Assembly: GCF_017948455.1 (NCBI RefSeq)
Contig: NZ_JAFFSU010000012.1
Location: forward strand, 186,001 to 250,000
Reading direction: 5' to 3'
Length of the DNA: 64,000 nt
Source of the DNA: Streptomyces sp. GESEQ-4
GTDB taxonomy: Bacteria; Actinomycetota; Actinomycetes; Streptomycetales; Streptomycetaceae
Every line of letters begins with the position of its first letter. The first letter of the stretch is position 1. The notes beneath the pieces were generated by a model. It worked only from the letters and a program-made list of their open reading frames with translations. It did not search any database and was not told where the DNA came from. Below are positions 51,932-60,200 of this stretch, piece by piece. A program made the position numbers and the translations under genes.

Positions 51932-52998
51932 GCGTCCGCGATGAGTTCGTAGCTGCGGACGCGGACGGCTCCGTCGTGGGCGTGCGAGGTGAGCATCAAC
52001 TCGTCGGCCCCGGTGCGCTTTTGGAGGTCGTCGAGGCCGGCGCGGACCTCGTCGGCGGTGCCGTGGATGATGTTGGAGTTCCAGGAGCCGATGAACTCCC
52101 GCTCCATGGGGCTGAATTCGTGGGCCTCGGCTTCCTCTGGGGTGGGGACGAGGCCGGGACGTCCGGTGCGCAGGCGGATCATGTTCAGGGCGCCGGCCAT
52201 GACCTGGCGGCGGGCCTCCTTCTCGTCGTCGGTGGCGAGCGCGGAGACGCCGATGAGGGCGTAGGGCTCGGCCAGGAGCGCCGACGGCTGGAAGGACTCG
52301 CGGTAGATCTCCAGGGCCGGGATCGTGTTCTGCGCGGAGAAGTGGTGCGCGAAGGCGAAGGGCAGGCCGAGGGCGGCGGCGAGACGGGCGCTGAAGCCGG
52401 AGGAGCCGAGCAGCCAGACCGGGGGGCGGTGCGGGGACTGGACGCCGCCGGGGCTGGTCGCCTGGACCGGGCCGGGGACGGCGTGGATCCGGCGGTAGGG
52501 GTGGCCGTCGGGGAAGTCGTCGTCCAGGAAGCGGACCAGCTCGGCGAGCTGCTGGGGGAAGTCGTCGGCGCCCTCGTTGAGGTGGTCCGTGCGGCGGAGG
52601 GCTGCCGCGGTGGCGCCGTCCGTGCCCGGGGCTCGGCCGAGGCCCAGGTCGACGCGGCCCGGCGCCATCGCCTCCAGCGTGCCGAACTGCTCCGCGATGA
52701 CGAGCGGGGCGTGGTTCGGGAGCATCACGCCGCCCGAGCCGAGGCGGATGCGGCTGGTGTGGGCGGCCAGATGGGCGAGGATCACGGCCGGCGACGAGGA
52801 GGCCACGCCCGGCATGGAGTGGTGCTCGGCGACCCAGTAGCGGTGAAAGCCGCGCTTTTCGGCGAGGCGGGACAGCTCGACGCTGGTACGGAGGGCCTCG
52901 GTGGCGGTGTGTCCCGCACCGACGGTCACCAGGTCCAATACGGAGAGGGCGGTGGGGGCCGTGCCCTGCGCTGTGCCCCGTATCTCGTCTGCCGTCAC
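51907..52998 (-). CDS. luciferase-like (LLM class) flavin-dependent oxidoreductase
   Basis: A 363-residue TIM-barrel protein: VLDLVTVGAGHTATEALRTS, RYWVAEHHSMPGVASSSPAV, LGSGGVMLPNHAPLVIAEQF, then RVDLGLGRAPGTD and the C-terminal WNSNIIHGTADEVRAGLDDL. This is the alkanal-monooxygenase-like group that uses FMN or F420; the substrate is unknown. GTG 52998 follows AGGAGG. Its 3' end overlaps the convergent cdgA by 25 bases. Confidence 0.88.
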   Translation of the reverse strand: MTADEIRGTAQGTAPTALSVLDLVTVGAGHTATEALRTSVELSRLAEKRGFHRYWVAEHHSMPGVASSSPAVILAHLAAHTSRIRLGSGGVMLPNHAPLVIAEQFGTLEAMAPGRVDLGLGRAPGTDGATAAALRRTDHLNEGADDFPQQLAELVRFLDDDFPDGHPYRRIHAVPGPVQATSPGGVQSPHRPPVWLLGSSGFSARLAAALGLPFAFAHHFSAQNTIPALEIYRESFQPSALLAEPYALIGVSALATDDEKEARRQVMAGALNMIRLRTGRPGLVPTPEEAEAHEFSPMEREFIGSWNSNIIHGTADEVRAGLDDLQKRTGADELMLTSHAHDGAVRVRSYELIADAYGLPTVA

Positions 52999-53062
52999 GG
53001 TGAAGCCTCCTGTGTTGATGCCGTGCGCTGTCCGCACGGGAACAACAGGAGGCTGTCTCCGC

Positions 53063-54463
53063 TTATTCCCGAGGGTTGTTCCGAGGGCCGGCGCCTCCTG
53101 CCTCGTAGAGCGCATGCGCCGCCCGCAGCACCACATCGTCCCGGTGCCGTGCCCCCACGATCTGCATCCCGATCGGCAGCCCCTCCGCGTCCGTCCCCAC
53201 CGGCACCGTCGCCGCCGGCTGCTGGGTCATGTTGAACGGGTAGGTGAACGGCGTCCAGCCGGTCCACCGCCGGTGGCCCGACCCCTTGGGCACCTCGGCG
53301 CCCGCCTCGAACGCGGTGATCGGCAGGGTCGGCGTGACCAGCAGGTCGTACGACTCGTGGAACTGACCCATGCGGCGCCCGAGTTCCATGCGGACGTCGA
53401 CGGCGGCGAGGTAGTCCAGCGCGCTGTAGCGGGCGCCGAGGGTGCAGATCTCTCGGAGTCCGGGATCGAGCAGCTCGCGCTGGTGCGGCCCGAAGTGCTG
53501 GGTCACGCGGGCCGCGCCGCTGAACCACAGGGTGTGGAAGGCGTCCACCGGGTCGGTGAAGTCGGGGTCGGTCTCCTCGACGTACGCGCCGAGCCCGGCC
53601 AGGCGTTCCACGGCCCGCCGTACGGCCGCGGCGACCGCGGGACGGACCGCCACCTGGCCGCCCAGCGCGGGCGAGTACGCGACCCGCAGGCCGCGGACGC
53701 CGCCCGCGAGGGCCTGGACGAAGGAGGTGGTCGGTGCGAGCGCCGACCAGTCCCGGGCGTCGGGGCCGCCGATCACGTCCATCAGCAGCGCCGCGTCAGC
53801 CGCGTCCCGCGTCATCGGCCCGACGTGCGCCAGCGTGCCGAAGGCGCTCGCGGGATACAGCGGCACCCGTCCGTACGTCGGTTTCAGCGCGAAGATCCCG
53901 CAGAAGGCGGCCGGGATACGGACACTGCCGCCGCCGTCCGTGCCGAGCGACAACGGCCCTGCGCCCAGCGCCACGGCCGCCGCGCTTCCGCCGCTCGAAC
54001 CGCCCGCGGTGCGCGAGGTGTCGTGGGGATTGCGGGTCACCCCGGACAGCGGTGAGTCCGTGACGCCCTTCCAGCCGAACTCGGGCGTCGTGGTCTTCCC
54101 GAGGAACACGGCACCGTGCTCGCGCAGCCGGGCGACGGAGGGGGCGTCCTCGTCCCAACGGCCGTCCGGATCAATAGCCTTGGAGCCCTTGAGCGTCGGC
54201 CCGCCCCGCATCAGCAGGATGTCCTTCACCGTCACCGGCACCCCGTCCACCAGCCCGGCCGGCTCCCCGCGCCGCCACCGCCGCTCCGACTCGGCGGCCC
54301 GCGCGAGCGCGTCCTCGGGGTCGAGGCGTACGAACGCGTTGACGACCGGCTGCAGTTGCTCGGCGCGTTCCAGGGCCGCGCGGGTCGCCTCGACGGGGCT
54401 GAATTCGCCCTTTCGGAAGCCGTTGACGAGTTGTACGGCGGTCAGCTCGGTGAGCTCCGACAT
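53063..54463 (-). CDS. amidase-signature-family hydrolase
   Basis: A 466-residue amidase with the Ser-Ser-Lys triad: Lys in VPVTVKDILL near residue 79, the cis-Ser and nucleophile in RTAGGSSGGSAAAVALG and LGTDGGGSVRIPAAFCG. It hydrolyses an unknown amide to acid and ammonia. ATG 54463 follows GGAGG at eight bases. The dehydrogenase gene ends 19 bases upstream on the same strand, so the two form an operon, with racemase-like genes divergent from it. Confidence 0.9.
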   Translation of the reverse strand: MSELTELTAVQLVNGFRKGEFSPVEATRAALERAEQLQPVVNAFVRLDPEDALARAAESERRWRRGEPAGLVDGVPVTVKDILLMRGGPTLKGSKAIDPDGRWDEDAPSVARLREHGAVFLGKTTTPEFGWKGVTDSPLSGVTRNPHDTSRTAGGSSGGSAAAVALGAGPLSLGTDGGGSVRIPAAFCGIFALKPTYGRVPLYPASAFGTLAHVGPMTRDAADAALLMDVIGGPDARDWSALAPTTSFVQALAGGVRGLRVAYSPALGGQVAVRPAVAAAVRRAVERLAGLGAYVEETDPDFTDPVDAFHTLWFSGAARVTQHFGPHQRELLDPGLREICTLGARYSALDYLAAVDVRMELGRRMGQFHESYDLLVTPTLPITAFEAGAEVPKGSGHRRWTGWTPFTYPFNMTQQPAATVPVGTDAEGLPIGMQIVGARHRDDVVLRAAHALYEAGGAGPRNNPRE

Positions 54464-54482
54464 GCAGCAACCTCCAGGGACG

Positions 54483-55442
54483 TCAGCGTCCGGGTACGTA
54501 CCCGCGCTTCTTGTCGACCACGTTCAGCAGTGATCTGCCCGCCTCCCAGCGTTCGTACAACTCCAGGAACTGCCGGCCCAGTTCGTCCCGCCAGCCGATC
54601 GTGTCGCCGCTCATGTGCGGGGACACGATCAGGCCGGGCAACTGCCACAACGGGCTGTCGGGAGTGAGGGGTTCGTGCTCGAAGACGTCCAGGGCGGCGC
54701 CCGCGATCCACCGCTTGGCCAGCGCCTCGGCGAGCGCGTCCTCGACGACCAGCTGGCCGCGGCCGACGTTGATGAAGCGGGCGGAGGGCTGCATCATGCC
54801 GAAGCGGCGGGCGTCGAACATGCCGTGCGTCTGCTCGGTGAGCGGCGCGGCGGCGATCACCCAGTCGGCGCGGGCCATCAGCCGGTCGAGGTCTTCGGGG
54901 CCGTGGACGCCGGTGCGCGAGGTGCGTCCGACGAGCGCGGTCGTCACTTCGAGGGCCTTGAGGGTACGGGCGATCGTCCGCCCGATCGGGCCGGAACCGA
55001 CGATGCACGCGCGCGTGCCCGCGACCCGCTGTGACTCGCGGTGGCGCCACTCCCGGGCGCGTTGGAGCTCCCACGTCCGCGGCAGATCCTTGGCCATGGC
55101 GAGGACGAGCGCGGCGACGTACTCGGCGATGGGCTGGTCGAAGATGCCGCGCGCGTTGGTGACCACCGTGTCGGACTCGGCCAGTTCCGGGCACATCAGA
55201 TGGTCCACGCCCGCGCTCGCCGTGTGCACCCAGCGCGGGCGCGGTCCCCCGCCCGGCCAGGCCTCGCGCACGGCGTGCGAGGTGAAGTCCCAGACCAGGA
55301 GCACGTCGGCGTGCGGGAGGCGCTCGGCGAGGGTCGCGGGTTCCGCGTGTTCGATGCGCGCGCGGCCGGTGAGGCGGCCGAGGCGGGGCGGTGGCTCGGC
55401 GTCGAGGACGAGGAGGGTGGGGGCGGACGGGGATGAGGTCAT
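54483..55442 (-). CDS. D-isomer-specific 2-hydroxyacid dehydrogenase
   Basis: A 319-residue NAD(P)-dependent enzyme: catalytic-domain part HTASAGVDHLMCPELAES, the Rossmann fold CIVGSGPIGRTIARTLKAL, then RFINVGRGQLVVEDALAEAL with the substrate Arg region, LDVFEHEPLTPDSPLWQLPG with the Glu and VSPHMSG with the catalytic His. It reduces a 2-keto acid or oxidises the D-hydroxy acid. ATG 55442 is preferred; the frame is open upstream without a ribosome site. First gene of the leftward pair with the amidase. Confidence 0.9.
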   Translation of the reverse strand: MTSSPSAPTLLVLDAEPPPRLGRLTGRARIEHAEPATLAERLPHADVLLVWDFTSHAVREAWPGGGPRPRWVHTASAGVDHLMCPELAESDTVVTNARGIFDQPIAEYVAALVLAMAKDLPRTWELQRAREWRHRESQRVAGTRACIVGSGPIGRTIARTLKALEVTTALVGRTSRTGVHGPEDLDRLMARADWVIAAAPLTEQTHGMFDARRFGMMQPSARFINVGRGQLVVEDALAEALAKRWIAGAALDVFEHEPLTPDSPLWQLPGLIVSPHMSGDTIGWRDELGRQFLELYERWEAGRSLLNVVDKKRGYVPGR

Positions 55443-55647
55443 TCGGGGGCCGTTTCTCGGCGTCTTCTCAACGATTTCTCGGCGATGACAGTCGTCTGAC
55501 GTGGGCGGTGATGTGCCGGTAACGACACGTTGACCTGCGGGCGACATGCGAGGATTGACCACGCTCGCACCCGAACCTACCTTCGTCAACATGGGCGGGC
55601 GTTGGGTCCGCTGCCCTCTCGTTCCTCATGTGAGGCCGGTGCCTGCC

Positions 55648-56511
55648 ATGGATGTCTCCTTTCTGGGTGGACCGCGCCCTCAGCGCGGTGTCGGTGTAGT
55701 CGCTCCCTTCGACTTCGCGCTGGACCGCGAGCTGTGGCGGTGGGTACCCGACGAGGTCTCCCTCCACCTCACACGCACGCCCTTCGTACCCGTCGAGGTC
55801 AGCCTCGACCTGGCCCGGCTGGTCAGCGAGCACGAGACGCTCGGCGACGCCGTGCGCACCCTGAACGCCGTCACGCCCGAGGTCGTCGCCTACGCCTGCA
55901 CCTCCGGCAGCTTCGTCGGCGGCATCGCGGGCGAACGCGCGATGTGCGAGGCGATGACCCGCGAGGGCGCCGTGCCGTCCCTCACGACGTCCGGCGCGCT
56001 GCTGGAGGCGCTGGCCTCGCTGGGCGCGCGAAGGGTGGCGCTGGTGACGCCGTACACGGTGTCGGTGACCCGCTCGCTGGAGCAGTACGTGGCGGAGGCG
56101 GGCGTCACGGTCACGGGCTGCGAGTTCATGGGCCTGACCCGGCACATCTGGAAGGTGCCGTACCGGAACGTGGCGGACATGGCGCGGCAGGCGGTGAGCC
56201 GGGGCGGGGCGGACGCGCTGTTCATCAGCTGCACCAACCTGCCCACGTACGACGTCATCCCCCAACTCGAGGCGGAACTGCGCCTGCCGGTGCTGTCGGC
56301 CAACCAGGTGACGATGTGGGCGGCACTGCGCCGACTGGGTACCCGAGCGGTGGGGCCGTATCAGCGGCTGATCGATCCGGCCGCGCGTGTCGGCCCCGTA
56401 CTGCCGGAGAGTTCTGGCGCCGTGGTGCCGGAGAGTTCCGGCGCCGTACTGCCGGAGGGTTCCGGCCCCGTACTGCCGGAGGAAGAGCAGCAGCAGGAAG
56501 GGTGGACATGA
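55648..56511 (+). CDS. Asp/Glu racemase superfamily protein (maleate-isomerase/AMDase-like), two-cysteine paralogue
   Basis: A 287-residue protein of the maleate cis-trans isomerase/arylmalonate decarboxylase group. RGVGVVAPFDFALDRELWRW opens the fold; the two active cysteines are in VVAYACTSGSFVGG and ALFISCTNLPTYDVI, and VLSANQVTMWAALRRLG closes it. It probably racemises or isomerises a dicarboxylate or hydantoin-like compound. The C-terminus carries 8-residue tandem repeats. The start is uncertain (ATG 55648 used; 55546 and 55591 are longer options). The next gene overlaps its stop as ATGA. Confidence 0.8.
   Translation: MDVSFLGGPRPQRGVGVVAPFDFALDRELWRWVPDEVSLHLTRTPFVPVEVSLDLARLVSEHETLGDAVRTLNAVTPEVVAYACTSGSFVGGIAGERAMCEAMTREGAVPSLTTSGALLEALASLGARRVALVTPYTVSVTRSLEQYVAEAGVTVTGCEFMGLTRHIWKVPYRNVADMARQAVSRGGADALFISCTNLPTYDVIPQLEAELRLPVLSANQVTMWAALRRLGTRAVGPYQRLIDPAARVGPVLPESSGAVVPESSGAVLPEGSGPVLPEEEQQQEGWT
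56392..56487 (+). repeat. 24-bp tandem repeats in the end of the racemase-like gene
   Basis: Four units with a 24-base period (starts 56392, 56416, 56440, 56464) encode GPVLPESS, GAVVPESS, GAVLPEGS and GPVLPEEE. They form a repetitive tail after the catalytic fold. Confidence 0.9.
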
Positions 56512-57239
56512 CAGCACTCGGATTCCTCTACCCGGGCCACTCCGCCGAGGACGACTATCCACGCATCGAGCAGCTCCTGGGCAGCGACATCCGGCTCGAC
56601 GTGATCCACACGGACATCGGCGAGGACGCCCACCGCGTCGACGCGCTGCTCCGGATGGGCTCGGTGGAACGACTCGCGGCGGGCACCGAGGCCCTCCGCC
56701 TGACCGGCGCCGAGGCGGTGGTGTGGGCCTGCACCAGCGGCAGCTTCGTCTACGGCTGGGAGGGCGCCCACGACCAGGTCCGCAGCCTCGCGCTCGCGGC
56801 CGGCATGCCCGCCTCCTCGACGTCCTTCGCCTTCGTGCACGCGGTGCGGGAGCTGGACGTGCGGCGGGTCGCGGTCGGCGCGACGTATCCCTCGGACGTG
56901 GCGGACCTGTTCGCTCAGTTCCTGCGGGCCGGCGGCGCTGAGGTGCTCTCCGTCCGTGGCTCCGGCATCATCACGGCGGCCGAGGTCGGCACCTGGGGCG
57001 AGGAAGAGGTCCTGACGCTGGCGCGCGAGGCGGACCACACGGACGCGGAAGCGGTCCTCCTCCCGGACACCGCCCTGCACACCGCCTCCCATCTCCCCGC
57101 CCTGGAGAAGGAACTGGGCAAGCCGGTCCTCACCGCGAATCAGGTCACGGTCTGGGAGGCCCTACGACTGACGGACCGGCGGGTGAACGCGCCGGTGCTG
57201 GGATCCCTGTTCACGAGGGAGCCGATCGTGCAGGCGTGA
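56508..57239 (+). CDS. Asp/Glu racemase superfamily paralogue lacking the second cysteine
   Basis: A 243-residue paralogue of the preceding protein: ALGFLYPGHSAEDDYPRIEQ, VVWACTSGSFVYGWEGAHDQ with the first cysteine, and VLTANQVTVWEALRLTDRRV at the end. Where the partner has ISCTNLPTYD this protein reads LLPDTALHTAS, so the second catalytic cysteine is missing. It may be a one-base enzyme, a partner subunit or a binding protein. ATG 56508 overlaps the upstream stop. Its 3' end overlaps the convergent PucR gene by 29 bases. Confidence 0.82.
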   Translation: MTALGFLYPGHSAEDDYPRIEQLLGSDIRLDVIHTDIGEDAHRVDALLRMGSVERLAAGTEALRLTGAEAVVWACTSGSFVYGWEGAHDQVRSLALAAGMPASSTSFAFVHAVRELDVRRVAVGATYPSDVADLFAQFLRAGGAEVLSVRGSGIITAAEVGTWGEEEVLTLAREADHTDAEAVLLPDTALHTASHLPALEKELGKPVLTANQVTVWEALRLTDRRVNAPVLGSLFTREPIVQA

Positions 57240-58440
57240 CGGCGGGGTTGCCGGGTGCGGCGCCGGGTGCGGCGGTGATGCCGTCGGTGTGCAGCAGCCA
57301 GGTCAGGGTGATCATGAGGTCGAGTCGGTCGGCGGGATCGTAGACCCGGCTTCCGGTCAGTTCCGCTATGCGGCGCAGCCGGTAGCGGACGGTCTGTTCG
57401 TGGACCTGGAGCCGGGCGCTCGTGATCACGGCGTTGTCACCGCACTGGAGATAGGTGAGGAGCGTGGTCAGCAGCGGCACCCGGCGGCGCGGCGGCAGGG
57501 CGAGGATCGGGGCCAGGAACACGGCCGAGGTGGTGTCGATGAGGTCCTCGACCATGGCGGCGGCCAGGAGCGCGGTGTGGTCGGCCGCCCGCTGCGGCCG
57601 GTCGGACGGCAGCACACCGCGCTCCATGAGGGCGACGGTGCGCCGGGCCCAGCGGAGCGACACTGCGGTGCGCTCGGCCGGCACCGTCGGCCCGATGGCG
57701 GCGGCACCCAGCGGGACCAGCAGGGTGGGCAGCCATTCCCGCCCTGCCGAGTCGGGGTCGGGGACGATCAGATACGACGCGTCCCAGTCGGCGAGCACAT
57801 CGGGAGGCAGGATGCGGCTCGGCGGATGGGCGGCGGAGACCAGGGCGACCGCCGCGACCGTGCCGGGCACCCGCCAGTCGGCCGCCCTGGCCTGCTCGTG
57901 GATCATGCCGGGGTCGGGCGGCAGCTCGCGGACCAGCAGATTACGCAGTCGTCGGCGCCGGCGCTCCCGGTCGGTGGCCAGCTCACCCTGCTGACGCGCG
58001 TACCCCTGGGCGCCGGCGTCGGCCGCCTGGGCGAGGAGCCCGAAGAGGCCGTCGGTGAGCGAGGAGAGGGTCTCCTTGGGCCAGGAGAACCGGTAGGCGT
58101 CCTTGATGAACCGGCGGCAGGCGACCTGCCCGCTCAGCCTGAGCGCGGTCTGCAGCCGGTCGAGGCTGTAGCCCCGACAGGCCGCCTCGGCTCCCAACTG
58201 GCTGTAGAGCTCGGTCAGTCGGGTGGAGTCCGTGGCGGGCCGGCCGAGTGAGTCGACGAAGTGGGCGACGGTTTCGTCGATGACCTGACGGACGGCTCTG
58301 CGGTAGTCGGCGTCCACGGGCGGACCGCCCTCGTGCACATGCACCCGGACCTCGCGCTCGATCTCCTCGACGGCGTCCGGGAGGTGCGGCCGGAGCATGT
58401 CCGACAGCGACTTCGCCAACGGTGGGTCGATGACAGTCAC
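57211..58440 (-). CDS. PucR-family transcriptional regulator
   Basis: A 409-residue regulator. The N-terminal half is helical and unrecognised apart from RGYSLDRLQTALRLSGQVA; the middle is a GGDEF-like CdaR region; the C-terminal PucR helix-turn-helix is LLTTLLTYLQCGDNAVITSA then LQVHEQTVRYRLRRIAELTG. PucR proteins control purine and amine catabolism. GTG 58440 is chosen because GAGG lies seven bases before; ATG 58446 is too close to it. It may govern the adjacent amidase/racemase genes. Confidence 0.85.
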   Translation of the reverse strand: MTVIDPPLAKSLSDMLRPHLPDAVEEIEREVRVHVHEGGPPVDADYRRAVRQVIDETVAHFVDSLGRPATDSTRLTELYSQLGAEAACRGYSLDRLQTALRLSGQVACRRFIKDAYRFSWPKETLSSLTDGLFGLLAQAADAGAQGYARQQGELATDRERRRRRLRNLLVRELPPDPGMIHEQARAADWRVPGTVAAVALVSAAHPPSRILPPDVLADWDASYLIVPDPDSAGREWLPTLLVPLGAAAIGPTVPAERTAVSLRWARRTVALMERGVLPSDRPQRAADHTALLAAAMVEDLIDTTSAVFLAPILALPPRRRVPLLTTLLTYLQCGDNAVITSARLQVHEQTVRYRLRRIAELTGSRVYDPADRLDLMITLTWLLHTDGITAAPGAAPGNPAVTPARSAPS

Positions 58441-58667
58441 AAGCATCCTCTTCCGTCCCCCCGGATGGTCCCGGCACCTCGTTCACCCGGTCAACTCACC
58501 TGCGTGACAAGGTGAGTTGATCGTTTTGTCGGTGCCGCGCCAACCTTGTCGGAGACCGACAAACAAGGCCGCGAATTGCCCGGCGTCACATGCAGAACGC
58601 CGGTCTCCCTGATTCCACGATGTCCTCTCGAAACCCCCACACCCCCACACTCACGAGAGGACTCTCC

Positions 58668-59543
58668 GTGAAACCAGCGCTGAGAAAAAGGTTAGGAGTA
58701 CTGCTCACCGGTGTGTCCCTGACCGTGTTGCTGGGCGTCAACTCCCCGGCCGGGGCGGCACAGAACCCGTACGAGCGCGGCCCCGCCCCCACGCAGGCCA
58801 GTGTCATCGCCGCCCGCGGTCCGTTCGCCATCGGCCAGGTCACCGTGGAGTCCGGCAGCGGCACCGGCTTCAACGGCGGCACGATCTACTACCCGACCGA
58901 CACCAGTCAGGGCACGTTCGGCGCGGTCGCGGTCATTCCCGGTTTCGTCTCGCCCCAGTCCGTGGTCCAGTGGCTGGGCCCCCGTCTGGCCTCGCAGGGC
59001 TTCGTCGTCTTCACCCTGGACTCCAACGGGCTGTTCGACCAGCCGCAGAGCCGCGGCAGCCAACTGCTCGCCGCGCTGGACCATCTGACCACGAGGAGTC
59101 CGGTCCGCGATCGCGTCGACCCCAGCCGCCTCGCGGTCATGGGGCATTCGATGGGCGGCGGGGGCTCGCTGTGGGCGGCGCAGAACCGCTCGTCCCTGCA
59201 GGCGGCGATTCCGCTCGCGCCCTGGGAATCCGACGCCACCTGGGAGAATGTCTCAGTACCTACGATGATCATCGGAGGCCAGTCCGACACCATCGCCCCG
59301 GTCGCCTCCATGTCGATCCCGATGTACACGTCCATGACGGCCGCGCCCGAGAAGGCGTACCTGGAAATGCTGAACGGCAGCCATTTCGCCCCCGTCAGCG
59401 AGAACGTCACCACCGCCAAGTACGCGCTGTCCTGGCTGAAGCGCTTCGTCGACAACGACACCCGCTACGACCAGTTCCTCTGCCCGGCACCCACCCCGAG
59501 CACGGCGATCAGCCAGTATCGGGACACCTGCCCCAACACCTGA
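58668..59543 (+). CDS. secreted cutinase/polyester hydrolase (PET hydrolase-like)
   Basis: A 291-residue alpha/beta hydrolase with a signal peptide (LLTGVSLTVLLGVNSPAGAA) and a mature start QNPYERGPAPT as in Thermobifida cutinases. The nucleophile is Ser161 in GHSMGGGGSL, with Asp207 in GGQSDTIAP and His239 in NGSHFAP. The motif KRFVDNDTRYDQFLCP and a final Cys pair (FLCPAP...YRDTCPNT) match the C-terminal disulfide. The oxyanion-hole aromatic of cutinases is Phe here (PGFVSPQS) and the substrate-clamp Trp is in PLAPWESD. GTG 58668 follows GAGAGGAC; an earlier ATG at 58590 lacks a site. Confidence 0.92.
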   Translation: MKPALRKRLGVLLTGVSLTVLLGVNSPAGAAQNPYERGPAPTQASVIAARGPFAIGQVTVESGSGTGFNGGTIYYPTDTSQGTFGAVAVIPGFVSPQSVVQWLGPRLASQGFVVFTLDSNGLFDQPQSRGSQLLAALDHLTTRSPVRDRVDPSRLAVMGHSMGGGGSLWAAQNRSSLQAAIPLAPWESDATWENVSVPTMIIGGQSDTIAPVASMSIPMYTSMTAAPEKAYLEMLNGSHFAPVSENVTTAKYALSWLKRFVDNDTRYDQFLCPAPTPSTAISQYRDTCPNT

Positions 59544-59554
59544 CCCGCCGCCGC

Positions 59555-59590
59555 GGCCCGGCCCTCCCCTCTCCCCGGGAGGGTCGGGCC
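59555..59590. terminator. 14-bp hairpin between convergent genes
   Basis: GGCCCGGCCCTCCC (59555-59568) pairs with GGGAGGGTCGGGCC (59577-59590), one G-U pair, between the hydrolase gene and the DUF3830 gene. Confidence 0.85.
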
Positions 59591-59609
59591 AACCCTGCGG
59601 CAAGGCACG

Positions 59610-60104
59610 TCACGCCCTCCGGAAGCTGAGGCTCTCCCCCGCCGCCCCCGTCCGCCACAGGTCGTTGCAGCCCTCCGCCATTTCCGTGAGGCCCTCGACC
59701 ACCGTCCCCCACACGATCCCCGGTACCCACCCCACGTCGGCGTTGAGCAGCAGGTTGTTGCGTTCGTAGAAGAGGGCGAGGTCGACGAGGGTCGTGCCGG
59801 GGCGGACCTCGCGGTCGTAGCCGTACGCCTGCGTGCCCAGTTCCGCTCCCGCGAAGGAGAAGTAGCAGAGGTCCCCCGGGATGGGGGTCACCGTCGGATT
59901 CTCCAGAGGGGGCTCCGCGTCCGCGAACGGTGCGAAAAGGGCGTAGATCTCATTGCGCGCGTATTTCGCGTGGTAGACGTCGCCGGAAAGCGGCAGGGAA
60001 TCCCAGACGGCGGCGCAGGTGATCGGTGCGCGGTCGTCGAGCAGCCGGGCCCGGCAGGTGATTCCGCGCTTGACCAGCGATACTTCGATGTAGCGATCAG
60101 CCAT
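59610..60104 (-). CDS. DUF3830 family protein (cyclophilin-like fold)
   Basis: A 164-residue protein without signal. DRYIEVSLVKRGITCRARLL opens it, PITCAAVWDSLPLSGDVYHA and PIPGDLCYFSFAGAELGTQA are typical, and it ends near GCNDLWRTGAAGESLSFRRA. Function unknown; such genes often lie near racemases, hydantoinases and transporters of small acids, as here. ATG 60104 is used; a second ATG lies nine bases upstream. It is divergent from ehuB. Confidence 0.78.
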   Translation of the reverse strand: MADRYIEVSLVKRGITCRARLLDDRAPITCAAVWDSLPLSGDVYHAKYARNEIYALFAPFADAEPPLENPTVTPIPGDLCYFSFAGAELGTQAYGYDREVRPGTTLVDLALFYERNNLLLNADVGWVPGIVWGTVVEGLTEMAEGCNDLWRTGAAGESLSFRRA

Positions 60105-60200
60105 GCAGTCCATGGTGCACCGCCGGTCAAGAGGGCGTGGCCAGGAACGGGGCTCAAATCGGCCCGCATAACTCGCATGAGGTCGGGTAGCTGCGCCGCC

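Noticed and set aside
56392-56487. 24-bp repeats as a CRISPR array
   Set aside because: They are contiguous, in frame and coding, without spacers.
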